Shown one piece after another: positions 35,525 through 46,745 of a stretch of DNA of 64,000 bases (the stretch's first letter is position 1; every line of letters begins with the position of its first letter). The position numbers and the translations under genes are program-made. Source of the stretch: Bufo bufo (taxonomy: Eukaryota > Chordata > Amphibia > Anura > Bufonidae); contig NC_053392.1 of NCBI RefSeq assembly GCF_905171765.1, positions 33,763,748 to 33,827,747 on the forward strand, given 5' to 3'. Below the pieces are notes generated by a model. It had not been told where the DNA came from. It searched no databases and saw only the letters and a program-made list of their open reading frames with translations.

Positions 35525-37425
35525 CAATAAATAATACTGCCAGCAGAGAGGCATCAATAAATAATACTGCCAGCAGAGAGGCATCAATAAATAATACTGC
35601 CAGCAGAGAGGCATCAATAAATAATACTGCCAGCAGAGAGGCATCAATAAATAATACTGCCATCAGAGCATCACTAATAAATAATACTGCCAGCAGAGTG
35701 GCACCAATAAATAATACTGCCATCAGAGCATCACTAATAAATAATACTGCCAGCAGAGTGCTGCCAATATAACATACTGTCATCACAGTGCCACCAATAA
35801 ATTAATAATACTGCCAGCAGAGAGGCATCAATAAATAATACTGCCATCAGAGCATCACCAATAAATAATACTGCCAACAGAGAGGCATCAATAAATAATA
35901 CTGCCATCAGAGCATCACAAATAAATAATACTGCCAGCAGAGGCATCAATAAATAATACTGTTATCAGAGCATTAACAATAAATAATACTGCCAGCAGAG
36001 TGGCACCAATAAATAATACTGCCATCAGAGCATCACCAATAAATAATACTGCCATCAGAGTGCTGCCAATAAAAAATACTATCATCACAGTGCCACCAAT
36101 AAATAAATAATATTTCCAGCAGAGTGGCATCAATAAATAATACTGTCATCAGAGCATTACCAATAAATAATACTGCCATCAGAGTGCTGCCAATAAAAAA
36201 TACTGTCATCACAGTGCCCCCAATAAATAAATAATACTGCCAGCAGAGAGGCATCAATAAATAATACTGCCATCAGAGAATCACCAATAAATAATACTGC
36301 CAGCAGAGAGGCACCAATAAATAATACTGCCAGCAGAGTGGCACCAATAAATAATACTGCCATCAGAGTGCTGCCAATAAAAAATACTGTCAACACAGTA
36401 CCACCAATAAATAAATAATACTGCCATCAGAGCATCACCAATAAATAATACTGCCAGCAGGGTGGCACCAATAAATAATACTGCCAGCAGAGCATCACCA
36501 ATAAATAATACTGCCAGCAGAGTGGCACCAATAAATAATACTGCCAGCAGAGTGCTGCCAATATAAAATACTGTCATCACAGTGCCAGAAATAAATTAAT
36601 AATACTGCCAGCAGAGAGGCATCAATAAATAATACTGCCATCAGAGCATCACCAATAAATAATACTGCCAACAGAGAGGCATCAATAAATAATACTGCCA
36701 TCAGAGCATCACAAATAAATAATACTGCCAGCAGAGAGGCATCAATAAATAATACTGTCATCAGAGCATTACCAATAAATAATACTGCCAGCAGAGTGGC
36801 ACCAATAAATAATACTGCCATCAGAGTGCTGCCAATAAAAAATACTATCATCACAGTGCCACCAATAAATAAATAATACTGCCAATAAAAAATACTGCCA
36901 CTAGGGTTCTACCAATAAATATTACTGCCATCAAAGTGCCACTAATAAATAATACTGCAAACAGAGTGCTACAAATAAATAATACTGCAAGCAGAGTGCT
37001 ACAAATAAATAGTATTGCCAACAGAGTGCTACCAATAAATAATACTGCCATCAGTACGACACCAATAAATAGTACAGCCACCAGAGTGCAACCAATACAT
37101 ATTTCTGCCAACAGAGTACTACCAAAAACTGCCATCAGAGCCCTATCAATAATAAATAATACTGCCATCACAGTGCCACCAATACATAATACTGCCAGCA
37201 TAGTGCCTCCAATAAATACTACTGCCAACAAAGTGCCACCAATAAATAATAAAGCCATCAGAGTACCACCAATAAATAACACTGCCAGCAGAGAACCATC
37301 AGTAAATAATACTGCCATCAGAGTGCCACCAATAAATAATACTGCCAACAGAGTGGCAGCAATAAATAATACTGCCAGCAGAGTGCTACCAATAAATAAT
37401 ACTGCCAGCAGAGTGCTGCCTGATT
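35525..37425. repeat. 30-bp minisatellite (AATAAATAATACTGCCAGCA)
   Basis: About 60 units of AATAAATAATACTGCCAGCA + GAGTGGCACC, with many variants (AGAGGCATC, AGAGCATCACC, AGTGCTGCC). Because 30 is a multiple of 3, frames stay open on both strands (LLAVLFIGG and INNTASRVPP repeats). The array lies in the intron just upstream of the FN2 exon. Copies grow more divergent from about 36880 to 37425. Confidence 0.96.
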
Positions 37426-37486
37426 CAGTAGAAAGCTTTATTCTTGCCTTCAGGAAACTTAGGGATTCAGTAATAAAATTATTTCC

Positions 37487-37572
37487 TGCAGCGGCCACTA
37501 GGGGGCCCTCCCTGCATACACATGTATACAGCTCCTAATCAGTAAGCTCCCCCTAGTGGCAGCTGCCTGCAG
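37487..37572. mobile_element. Short palindromic MITE with two divergent CTCF-like motifs
   Basis: Inverted arms begin CTGCAGCGGCCACTAGGGGG on the left and, inverted, CTGCAGGCAGCTGCCACTAG on the right. GCCACTAGGGGGC (37494..37506) and GCTCCCCCTAGTGGC (37546..37560) fit the CTCF core CCASYAGRKGGC in opposite directions. Confidence 0.6.
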
Positions 37573-38398
37573 CATTTTCGGATTTTCTGACTCTTCCACA
37601 AGTCCAAGAGCTCTCCACTCGTTACCTAGAGGATGCAGGAGAGTGGGCAAATCTAAGCAGGATCATGGCCCCAATTGTTTATTGACTATTTGGATATAAT
37701 TTGGTGCAAAAAATGGCATCTAGTGTTTCAGACATTTTTATTTATTTTTGCTACCTATGGGAAGGTGGCATGGCTTAGTTGGAAAAGGGTGTCCTAGCCG
37801 GAAAGGAGTCGTGGCCTAAAATGTATTTCACTTGTTAGAGCAGCATTTTGTACTTCAGAGCTGCTCTTCCTACTATAACTAGGGACAGAAGCTTGTTACC
37901 AGGATTTTCTAGCACATCTATATGTCTGTGCAGAGGATCTGGAGCTCTGTATCAGAATATTTGATTTTGAAAATAGAAATGATTCAGTACATAAACTGAT
38001 ATATCTCCTGCTCCGTCTTCCGGTCTTCTGTGAGATGTTCTTCCAAGGATTATGTTCATGGTCCACCTGCCAAAGCCAAGCAAAGATATTGTGAGCGCAG
38101 TGACTTCACATATGCAGTGCACACAGTCTATAGATGCCCCATAGGGGGCGTCCTTGTGACCTCATGAAAGAGCAATTGGTCAATGAGAGAACACAGGCCC
38201 CTAGTCAGCTCAGAGGAACACAACTCTCATCAGGTTGGACGTGGCTTGCTCCACTACCAACTCTCTACCAATGTAAATAGATGTCGCCAAGTGCTTTCTT
38301 ACCATGTCTGGTGGTTTTGGCACCTGAACACTTTCTTCTTATGTGATAAGTCAACTCTCCGCTGTATCCAATGCCGCTGCTTACTCTACTGGCTGATG
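37573..38398. other. Intronic unique sequence
   Basis: No exon or repeat array recognised. A CCCCATAGGGGGCGTCC box at about 38139..38155 is CTCF-like. A 72-codon plus frame (38183..38401) has no family features. Confidence 0.45.
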
Positions 38399-39755
38399 TA
38401 GACATCAGAGCTCCCTCTAGTGACCGGTGTGTGACACTACATATCAGGACTCCCTCTAGTGGCCGGTGTGTGACACTACATATCAGAGCTCCCTCTAGTG
38501 GCCGGTGTGTGACACTACATATCAGAGCTCCCTCTAGTGGCCGGTGTGTGACACTACATATCAGAGCTCCCTCTAGTGACCGGTGTGTGACACTACATAT
38601 CAGGGCTCCCTCTAGTGGCCGGTGTGTGACACTACATATCAGAGCTCCCTCTAGTGGCCGATGTATGACACTACATATCAGAGCTCCCTCTAGTGGCCGG
38701 TATCTGACACTACATATCAGAGCTCCCTCTTGTGGCCGGTGTGTGACACTACATATCAGAGCTCCCTCTAGTGGTCGGTGTCTGACACTACATATCAGAG
38801 CTCCCTCTAGTGGTCGGTGTCTGACACTACATATCAGAGCTCCCTCTAGTGACCGGTGTGTGACACTACATATCAGAGCTCCCTCTAGTGGCCAGTGTCT
38901 GACACTACATATCAGAGCTCCCTCTAGTGGTCGGTGTCTGACACTACATATCAGAGCTCCCTCTTATGGCCGGTGTGTGACACTACATATCAGAGCTCCC
39001 TCTAGTGGCCGGTGTGTGACACTACATATCAGAGCTCCCTCTAGTGGCCGGTGTGTGACACTACATATCAGAGCTTCCTCTTGTGGCCGGTGTGTGACAC
39101 TACATATCAGAGCTCCCTCTAGTGACCGCTGTGTGACACTACATATCAGAGCTCCCTCTAGTGGCCAGTGTCTGACACTACATATCAGAGCTCCCTCTAG
39201 TGGCTGGTGTCTGACACTACATATCAGAGCTCCCTCTAGTGGCCGGTGTGTGACACTACATATCAGAGCTCCCTTTAGTGGCCGCTATGTGACACTACAT
39301 ATCATATCCCTCTAGTGACCGGTGTGTGACACTACATATCAGAGCTCCCTCTAGTGGTCGGTGTCTGACACTACATATCAGAGCTCCCTCTTATGGCCGG
39401 TGTGTGACACTACATATCAGAGCTCCCTCTAGTGGTCGGTGTCTGACACTACATATCAGAGCTCCCTCTAGTGGCCGGTGTGTGACACTACATATCAGAG
39501 CTCCCTCTAGTGACCGGTGTGTGACACTACATATCAGAGCTCCCTCTAGTGGCCGGTGTGTGACACTACATATCAGAGCTCCCTCTAGTGACCGGTGTGT
39601 GACACTACATATCAGAGCTCCCTCCTGTGACCGGTGTGTGACACTACATATCAGAGCTCCCTCTAGTGACCGGTGTGTGACACTACATATCAGAGCTCCC
39701 TCTAGTGGCCGGTGTCTGACACTACATATCAGAGCTCCCTCCCTTTAACTAGCAC
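38399..39755. repeat. 39-bp minisatellite with a CTCF-like core in each unit
   Basis: About 34 units of GCTCCCTCTAGTGGCCGGTG + TGTGACACTACATATCAGA (39 bp). As 39 is a multiple of 3, plus-strand frames of 314 and 140 codons (APSSGRCVTLHIR repeats) stay open; they are not genes. The GCTCCCTCTAGTGGCC part resembles the reverse CTCF consensus GCGCCCCCTGGTGGCC, all copies pointing the same way. Confidence 0.96.
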
Positions 39756-40595
39756 TTTAGTTATGCTACTGATCACTGGGTGTCTCAGGGGCAGGGGGGA
39801 GGAGAGCTGAATGGTGGACCCAAGTCTTTTAGTGACCTCTTAGGTGACAAAATATGCAACAAATTTTATATATATATATATATATACACATATATGTAAA
39901 ATCATTATTAAAAAAAATTGGCAAAGTTATAAAATATAATAAAATTCAAATAAAAGGAGAAAAAAGGTGCAAAAAAAAAATGTCCCCCGTAGGTCTTTTA
40001 AACACCTCTTGGGTGGAATATTATGTGGCAAAAAAATATTTTAAAAAAAAGTAAATATTAAAGTAAGAAAAAAAAGTATTTTTTAACTAAGGAAATAAAA
40101 AAATAAAATGCATAAAAATAATATAATAAAAAGGAAAAAGTTTAAATTAAAAAAAATGTGTCAGTGTCCTCCAAAGGTCTTTTTATGTCCTCTTTGGGAA
40201 CATATTATGAGGCAGAAATAAAAAAATAAGTTAAAAAAATGATAAAAATAATAAAATACACACAGATAATATATATCTAAATATATATCTAAAGCTGAGT
40301 GTATGTGTGTGTGTATGTCCACTAAAGGAATCTGCACCGTTGCATTTACAATCATGAAATTTGGCACACAGGTACATCAGGTGTCCGGGAAGGTTTTAGA
40401 CCAGGTCTCAGCTCTCTAGGACGTACCGTTCCTGAGATTTTTCCCAAAAAATGCATTAGCCAATAGAAGTTTGGTCACATGACCCTTATCAGCCAATAGA
40501 AGCTGTCAGGTCCTTCAGCCTCCACATACACAGTTTTACTCCAGGTTTCCATAACAACCCAGCCATTTATCTTCACTGCTGTAGGAGAGCTTTAA
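39756..40595. other. AT-rich low-complexity intronic DNA
   Basis: Includes a (TA)n/(CA)n tract at 39866..39895, A-rich stretches to about 40260, and another TATATCTAAA tract to about 40300. 40330..40590 is unique. No gene seen. Confidence 0.7.
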
Positions 40596-41351
40596 AGGAT
40601 AACTGTCACATTTAGACCCTAATTTCAATTTTCATATATGTAGTTACTAATAACATGATATTCCAGAATCAGTTACTATTAGACTGACTTACCCCATATT
40701 TAATAAGATTAAGCCCTTAGCAACCAGTCTGCATAAAACTGCAATCTCACTATTCAGTTAAGATGGCCGCCACTGCCCTCACCCTGAGGCTAATCCCGCC
40801 TGCCCTCCCTAGCCAGTAACAATAGCCCCCCAAAAGTGTCAGTAACCAGAGCCCTCCCCCCTAAAGGGTTAATCTCCTGCAGCACAAAGGGGTCCTCTTA
40901 CCACATGTTGCTTTCATTTATACACTGAGCAGATGGCAGATCTCCCTTCCCTGGTCTGCGCTGCTACAACTCTGCATCCTCCAGCTCTGCTGAGTGAGGG
41001 AGCGTCTGCCAAGCGCAGGGACAGGGAGAAGTGCACACAGCCCAGGTACTGTTATCAGCTGCTGGGGAGGACCTGGCTTTAATCATTTACTTACAGTCCC
41101 TGACTGTCAGTAATGTGAGCCTGCACGCTGCGTGCTCCGAACAGATAGACGGACCATGCCTAGCAACAGATAGACGGACCATGCCTAGCAACCCTATTTT
41201 AAGCCCAGGTAAAAGTAGGCAGTACAGGGAACAAAAATGTGGAATTAAGGGATAATTTAATACACAATGAAAAGTTTAAATAGGGCCACCAAGGAGATAT
41301 TAATCACCACAATCCAATACTCCAAAAAAATATATATACGACAGTTATCCT
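40596..41351. mobile_element. TTAA-flanked MITE (AGGATAACTGTC ends), 756 bp
   Basis: Left end TTAA|AGGATAACTGTC, right end inverted AGGATAACTGTC|TTAA. The TTAA copies are 40592..40595 and 41352..41355. Same end type as 28156..28640 (Kolobok- or piggyBac-like). Interior noncoding, with a short direct repeat AGATAGACGGACCATGCCTA at about 41143 and 41168. Confidence 0.75.
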
Positions 41352-41355
41352 TTAA

Positions 41356-41669
41356 CCGCCTCCGGACCGCCTAACGCAGGATCGCGTTCCGGAGGCGGCA
41401 GCTGCAGGCAGAGTCACGCATCTATGTGTCATCTCGCGAGAAGCGAGATTTCCTGTGAACGCGCGCACACAGGCGCGCGCGTTCACAGGATGGGAAGGTA
41501 AGCGAGTGGATCTCCAGCCTGCCAGCGGCGATCATTCGCTGGCAGGCTGGAGATGCGATTTTTTTAACCCCTAACAGGTATATTAGACGCTGTTTTGATA
41601 ACAGCGTCTAATATACCTGCTACCTGGTCCTCTAGTGGTCCCTTTTGCTTGGATCGACCACCAGAGGAC
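41356..41669. repeat. Chain of six consecutive hairpins
   Basis: Six inverted repeats in a row: 41356..41398 (CCGCCTCCGGA arms), 41431..41449 (ATCTCGC arms), 41451..41490 (TCCTGTGAACGCGCGC arms), 41511..41553 (TCTCCAGCCTGCCAGCG arms), 41575..41619 (CAGGTATATTAGACGCTGTT arms) and 41627..41669 (GTCCTCTAGTGGTC-like arms). Most arms are perfect. Noncoding. Confidence 0.9.
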
Positions 41670-41825
41670 ACAGGCAGCTCAGTAATAAGTAGCACCAAAC
41701 ACCACTACACTACACCCCCCCCCCCGTCACTTCTTATTAACCCCTTATTAACCCCTGATCACCCCATATAGACTCCCTATTCACCCCCTGTCATTGATCA
41801 CCCCCCTGTCATTAATCACCCCCCT

Positions 41826-42950
41826 GTAAAGCTCCATTCAGACGTCCGTATTTTTTTACGGATCCACGGATACATGGATCGGATCGGCAAAACACATACG
41901 GACGTCTGAATGGAGCCTTACAGGGGGGTGATCAATGACAGGGGGGTGATCACCCCATATAGACTCCCTGATCACCCCCCTGTCATTGATCACCCCCCTG
42001 TCATTGATCACCCCCTGTAAGGCTCCATTCAGACGTCCATATGTTTTTTACGGATCCACGGATACATGGATCGGATCCGCAAAACACATACGGACGTCTG
42101 AATGGAGCCTTACAGGGGGGTTATCAATGACAGGGGGGTGATCACCCCATATAGACTCCCTGATCACCCCCCTGTCATTGATCACCCCCCTGTCATTAAT
42201 CACCCCCCTGTAAGGCTCCATTCAGACGTCCGTATGTTTTTTACGGATCCACGGATACATGGATCGGATCCGCAAAACACATACAGACGTCTGAATGGAG
42301 CCTTACAGGGGGGTCATCAATGACAGGGGGGTGATCACCCCATATAGACTCCCTGATCACCCCCCTGTCATTGATCACCCCCCTGTAAGGCTCCATTCAG
42401 ACGTCCGTATGTTTTTTACGGATCCACGGATACATGGAACGGATCCGCAAAACACATACGGACGTCTGAATGGAGCCTTACAGGGGGGTGATCAATGACA
42501 GGGGGGTGATCACCCCATATAGACTCCCTGATCACCCCCCTGTCATTGATCACCCCCCTGTCATTGATCACCCCCCTGTAAGGCTCCATTCAGACGTCCG
42601 TATGTTTTTTACGGATCCACGGATACATGGATCGGATCCGCAAAACACATACGGACGTCTGAATGGAGCCTTACAGGGGGGTGATCAATCACAGGGGGGT
42701 GATCACCCCATATAGACTCCCTGATCACCCCCCTGTCATTGATCACCCCCCTGTCATTGATCACCCCCCTGTAAGGCTCCACGGATACATGGATCGGATC
42801 CGCAAAACACATACGGACATCTGAATGGAGCCTTACAGGGGGGTGATCAATGACAGGGGGGTGATCAATGACAGGGGGGTGATCAGGGAGTCTATATGGG
42901 GTGATCACCCCCCTGTCATTGATCACCCCCCTGTAAGGCTCCATTCAGAC
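41826..42950. repeat. Tandem array of a palindromic element, about 175-195 bp units
   Basis: About six units. Each contains GGCTCCATTCAGACGTCCGT, a GGATCCACGGATACATGGAT centre, and the inverted ACGGACGTCTGAATGGAGCC, so each unit carries a hairpin of about 90 bp. Between them lie CATTGATCACCCCCCTGT words in both directions. The end near 42775 has a deleted unit. Open frames here (42102..42944) exist on both strands because the sequence is palindromic. Confidence 0.93.
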
Positions 42951-43530
42951 ATTTTTTTGGCCCAAGTTAGCGGAAATAGTTTTTTTTTTTTCTTACAAAG
43001 TCTCATATTCCACTAACTTGTGTCAAAAAATAAAATCTCACATGAACTCACCATACCCCTCACGGAATCCAAATGCGTAAATTTTTTTAGACATTTATAT
43101 TCCAGACTTCTTCTCACGCTTTAGGGCCCCTAAAATGCCAGGGCAGTATAAATACCCCACATGTGACCCCATTTCAGAAAGAAGACACTCCAAGGTATTC
43201 CGTGAGGGGCATATTGAGTCCATGAAAGATTGAAATTTTTGTCCCAAGTTAGCGGAAAGGGAGACTTTGTGAGAAAAAAAATAATAATAATTTCCGCTAA
43301 CTTGTGCCAAAAAATAAAAAATTCTATGAACTCGCCATGCCCCTCATTGAATACCTTGGGGTGTCTTCTTTCCAAAATGGTGTCATATGTGGGGTATTTA
43401 TACTGCCCTGGCATTTTAGGGGCCCTAAAGCGTGAGAAGAAGTCTGGGATCCAAATGTCTAAAAATGCCCTCATAAAAGGAATTTGGGCCCCTTTGCGCA
43501 TCTAGGCTGCAAAAAAGTGTCACACATTGT
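42951..43530. repeat. Composite inverted repeat, left part (ACTTGTGxCAAAAAATAAAA family)
   Basis: Contains CTAACTTGTGTCAAAAAATA, CCCCTCACGGAATCC, GGGCCCCTAAAATGCCAGGG and CAGTATAAATACCCC, followed by an inverted copy of the same words (43240..43440). The family continues at 45303..46080 after the Tc1 insertion. Noncoding dispersed repeat; frames on both strands are palindromic shadows. Confidence 0.75.
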
Positions 43531-43565
43531 CACAGCCAGACAGCTGAGAAGGGCTCACAGGAGCC

Positions 43566-45301
43566 CTTGCTGAAGACAAAACTAAAGGGAAAATGCCCCA
43601 AGAACAAGCAGGAACTGAAGACAGTTGCAGTAGAGGCCTGGCAGAGCATCACCAGGGATGAAACCCAGCATCTGGTGATGTCTATGCGTTCCAGACTTCA
43701 GGCTGTAATTGACTGCAAAGGATTTGAAATGAAACGAACGAGATGTGCTTTACCTGCAGACTGTCAGCTGTAATTTGAGGGTATTTACATCCAAATCAGG
43801 TAAACGGTGTAGGAATTACAACAGTTTGCATATGTGCCTCCCACTTGTTAAGGAACCAAAAGTAATGGGACAGAATAATAATCATAAATCAAACTTTCAC
43901 TTTTTAATACTTGGTTGCAAATCCTTTGCAGTCAATTACAGCCTGAAGTCTGGAACGCATAGACATCACCAGATGCTGGGTTTCATCCCTGGTGATGCTC
44001 TGCCAGGCCTCTACTGCAACTGTCTTCAGTTCCTGCTTGTTCTTGGGGCATTTTCCCTTTAGTTTTGTCTTCAGCAAGTGAAATGCATGCTCAATCGGAT
44101 TCAGGTCAGGTGATTGACTTGGCCATTGCATAACATTCCACTTCTTTCCCTTAAAAAACTCTTTGGTTGCTTTTGCAGTATGCTTTGGGTCATTGTCCAT
44201 CTGCACTGTGAAGCGCCGTCCAATGAGTTCTGAAGCATTTGGCTGAATATGAGCAGATAATATTGCCCGAAACACTTCAGAATTCATCCTGCTGCATTTG
44301 TCAGCAGTCACATCATCAATAAATAAAAGAGAAGCAGTTCCATTGGCAGCCATACATGCCCACGCCATGACACTACCACCACCATGCTTCACTGATGAGG
44401 TGGTATGCTTAGGATCATGAGCAGTTCCTTTCCTTCTCCATACTCTTCTCTTCCCATCACTCTGGTACAAGTTGATCTTGGTCTCATGTGTCCATAGGAT
44501 GTTGTTCCAGAACTGTGAAGGCTTTTTTAGATGTCGTTTGGCAAACTCTAATCTGGCCTTCCTGTTTTTGAGGCTCACCAATGGTTTACATCTTGTGGTG
44601 AACCCTATGTATTCATTCTGGTGAAGTCTTCTCTTGATTGTTGACTTTGACACACATACACCTACTTCCTGGAGAGTGTTCTTGATCTGGCCAACTGTTG
44701 TGAAGGGTGTTTTCTTCACCAGGGAAAGAATTCTTCAGTCATCCACTACAGTTGTTTTCCGTGGTCTTCCGGGTCTTTTGGTGTTGCTGAGCTCACCGGT
44801 GCGTTCTTCTTTTTAAGAATGTTCCAAACAGTTGTTTTGGCCGCGCCTAATGTTTTTGCTATCTCTCTGATGGGTTTGTTGTGTTTTTTCAGCCTAATGA
44901 TGACATACTTCACTGATAGTGACAGCTCTTTGGATCTCATCTTGAGAGTTGACAGCAACAGATTCCAAATACAAATAGCAGACTGGAAATGACCTCTGGA
45001 CCTTTTATCTGCTCATTGTAATTGGGATAATGAGGGAATAACACACACCTGGCCAAGGGACAGCTGAGAAGCCAATTGTCCCATTACTTTTGGTTCCTTA
45101 ACAAGTGGGAGGCACATATGCAAACTGTTGTAATTCCTACACCGTTCACCAGATTTGGATGTAAATACCCTCAAATTAAAGCTGAAAGTCTGCAGTTAAA
45201 GCACATCTTGTTCGATTTAATTTCAAATCCATTGTGGTGGTGTATAGAGCCAAAAATGTTAGAATTGTGTCGATGTCCCAATATTTATGGACCTGACTGT
45301 A
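43566..45301 (-). mobile_element. Tc1-like transposon copy 1 with inverted duplicated fragment
   Basis: The 5' terminus is at 45301, reading TACAGTCAGGTCCATAAATA inward on the minus strand. The 3' inverted repeat is 43725..43880 and lacks its outer 65 or so bases. Instead 43566..43730 is a plus-strand copy of the transposase 3' end, joined at the shared word GGATTTG. The fragment and 43910..44080 form a long hairpin. It interrupts the composite repeat 42951..46080. Confidence 0.88.
43904..44940 (-). pseudogene. Tc1/mariner transposase (DD34E), inactivated
   Basis: Starts at ATG 44938..44940 (MRSKELSLS). An N-terminal helix-turn-helix (IREIAKTLGAAKTTVWNIL) is followed by a catalytic domain with HGGGSVMAWACMAANG, MDNDPKHT and SPDLNPIE. 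The second and third catalytic residues (D and E) are 34 residues apart, so this is DD34E. Damage: a 1-base deletion in the codons after NILKKK (about 44811), a CGA-to-TGA stop (44735..44737), and the first catalytic Asp changed to His (WTHET where copy 2 has WTDET). The encoded enzyme would be dead. It cuts and pastes Tc1-type DNA at TA sites in active relatives. Confidence 0.92.
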
Positions 45302-45302
45302 T

Positions 45303-46080
45303 GTAAAAAGACACCCCAAAACACATTGCCCAACTTCTTCTGAGTACGGCGATACCAGATGTGTGACACTTTTTTGCAGCCTAGGTGGGCAAAGGGGCCC
45401 ACATTCCAAAGAGCACCTTTAGGATTTCACAGGGCATTTTTTACAGATTTTGATTTCAAACTACTTCTCACGCATTAGGGCCCCTAAAATGCCAGGTCAG
45501 TATAACTACCCCACAAGTGACCCCATTTTGGAAAGAAGACACCCCAAGTTATTCCGTGAGGGGCATGGCGAGTTCCTAGAATTTTTTATTTTTTGTCACA
45601 AGTTAGCGGAAAATGATGATTTATTTTTATTTTTTTCTTACAAAGTGTCATATTCCACTAACTTATGACAAAAAATAAAAACTTCCATGAACTCACCATG
45701 CCCCTCACGGAATACCTTGGGGTGTCTTCTTTCCAAAATGGGGTCACTTGTGGGGTAGTTATACTGCCCTGGCATTCTAGGGGCCCAAATGTGTGGTAAG
45801 GAGTTTGAAATCAAAATGTGTAAAAAATGACCTGTGAAATCCGAAAGGTGCTCTTTGCAATATGGGCCCCTTTGCCCACCTAGGCTGCAAAAAAGTGTCA
45901 CACATCTGGTATCGCCGTACTCAGGAGAAGTTGGGCAATGTGTTTTGGGGTGTCATTTTGCATATACCCATGCTGGGTGAGATAAATATCTCGGCAAAAG
46001 ACAACTTTTCCCATTTTTTTTATACAAAGTTGGCATTTGACCGAGATATTTCTCTCACCCAGCATGGGTATACGCCTCAT
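45303..46080. repeat. Composite inverted repeat, right part
   Basis: Continuation of the family at 42951..43530: CCAGATGTGTGACACTTTTT, GGGCCCCTAAAATGCCAGG, then inverted copies from about 45650 on. It ends with a hairpin whose arms contain CCCATGCTGGGTGAGA/CTCACCCAGCATGGG (45969 and 46054). Noncoding. Confidence 0.75.
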
Positions 46081-46224
46081 CCCACTCCTGAGCCGACAGG
46101 GATTGAAAAAATGAAGGTAAAAATCTACTTCTGTCAGCTGCAGAGGTGGGAGGGACGGTGACTTTCTCCCTGCAGCTCACACTCAGACAGTACAGTGCTG
46201 CTGTCTTAGAGTGAGCTGTTAAAA
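46081..46224. other. Short spacer with hairpin CAGCTCACACTC
   Basis: CAGCTCACACTCAGACAGTA (from 46174) pairs with the following CTGTCTTAGAGTGAGCTG. No gene. Confidence 0.5.
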
Positions 46225-46398
46225 AGTAATGGAAGCGAGCACTCACTCTATGGCAATTACTCAGATTAAATATATTGCTTGGTTAAAAATAATACATATA
46301 TGTGTATTATTTTTAACCAAGCAATATGTATTATTTTTAACCAAGCAATATATTAAATCTGAGTAATTGCCATAGAGTGAGTGCTCGCTTCCATTACT
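46225..46398. repeat. 174-bp near-perfect palindrome
   Basis: The left arm starts AGTAATGGAAGCGAGCACTC and the right arm is its full inverse ending GAGTGCTCGCTTCCATTACT, about 69 paired bases. The centre carries an extra copy of GTATTATTTTTAACCAAGCA. Confidence 0.93.
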
Positions 46399-46499
46399 AT
46401 TGTCATATTTATTACATTGAGGTGGGGTGTCCTCATTTTTAGCTTGTAGCACCGTACCACCCACTAACAGCAGTGAGCCACTTCATCCAATTGACTAGC

Positions 46500-46745
46500 T
46501 GTTAAAAAGGACACGCCCCCGATCCAGTAAAGGCCACTGTTAAGGGGGCGGGCCCCTGTGGAGGTCACTGTCAAAGGGGTGGTATGCTGTGAAAGTCACT
46601 GTTAAAGGGGAAGACTGCTGTAAAGGTCAAAGTTAAGGGGGTGGGCTGCTGTGGAGGTCCAATTGTAAGGGACTGGGCACTGTGGGGGGGGTCAGTGTTA
46701 AGGGGCGGGGGGCTGTGGAGGTCACTGTTATAGGGGATACTGTCA
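46500..46745. repeat. Degenerate tandem repeat (GTCACTGTTAAGGGG)
   Basis: About six diverged units of 35 to 40 bp based on GAGGTCACTGTTAAGGGGGC + GGGCTGCTGTG. Noncoding. Confidence 0.75.

Noticed and set aside
35460..37498. Many minus ORFs with LLAVLFIGGT repeats that look like membrane proteins
   Set aside because: They translate the 30-bp AT-rich array; hydrophobicity is a by-product of codon content.
38371..39748. Plus ORFs of 314 and 140 codons (APSSGRCVTLHIR repeats)
   Set aside because: The 39-bp unit equals 13 codons and simply lacks stops; no start context, domain or splice support.
42102..42944. Similar ORFs on both strands (MEPYRGVINDRGVITPYRL)
   Set aside because: The palindromic repeat yields the same frame on both strands; not a gene.
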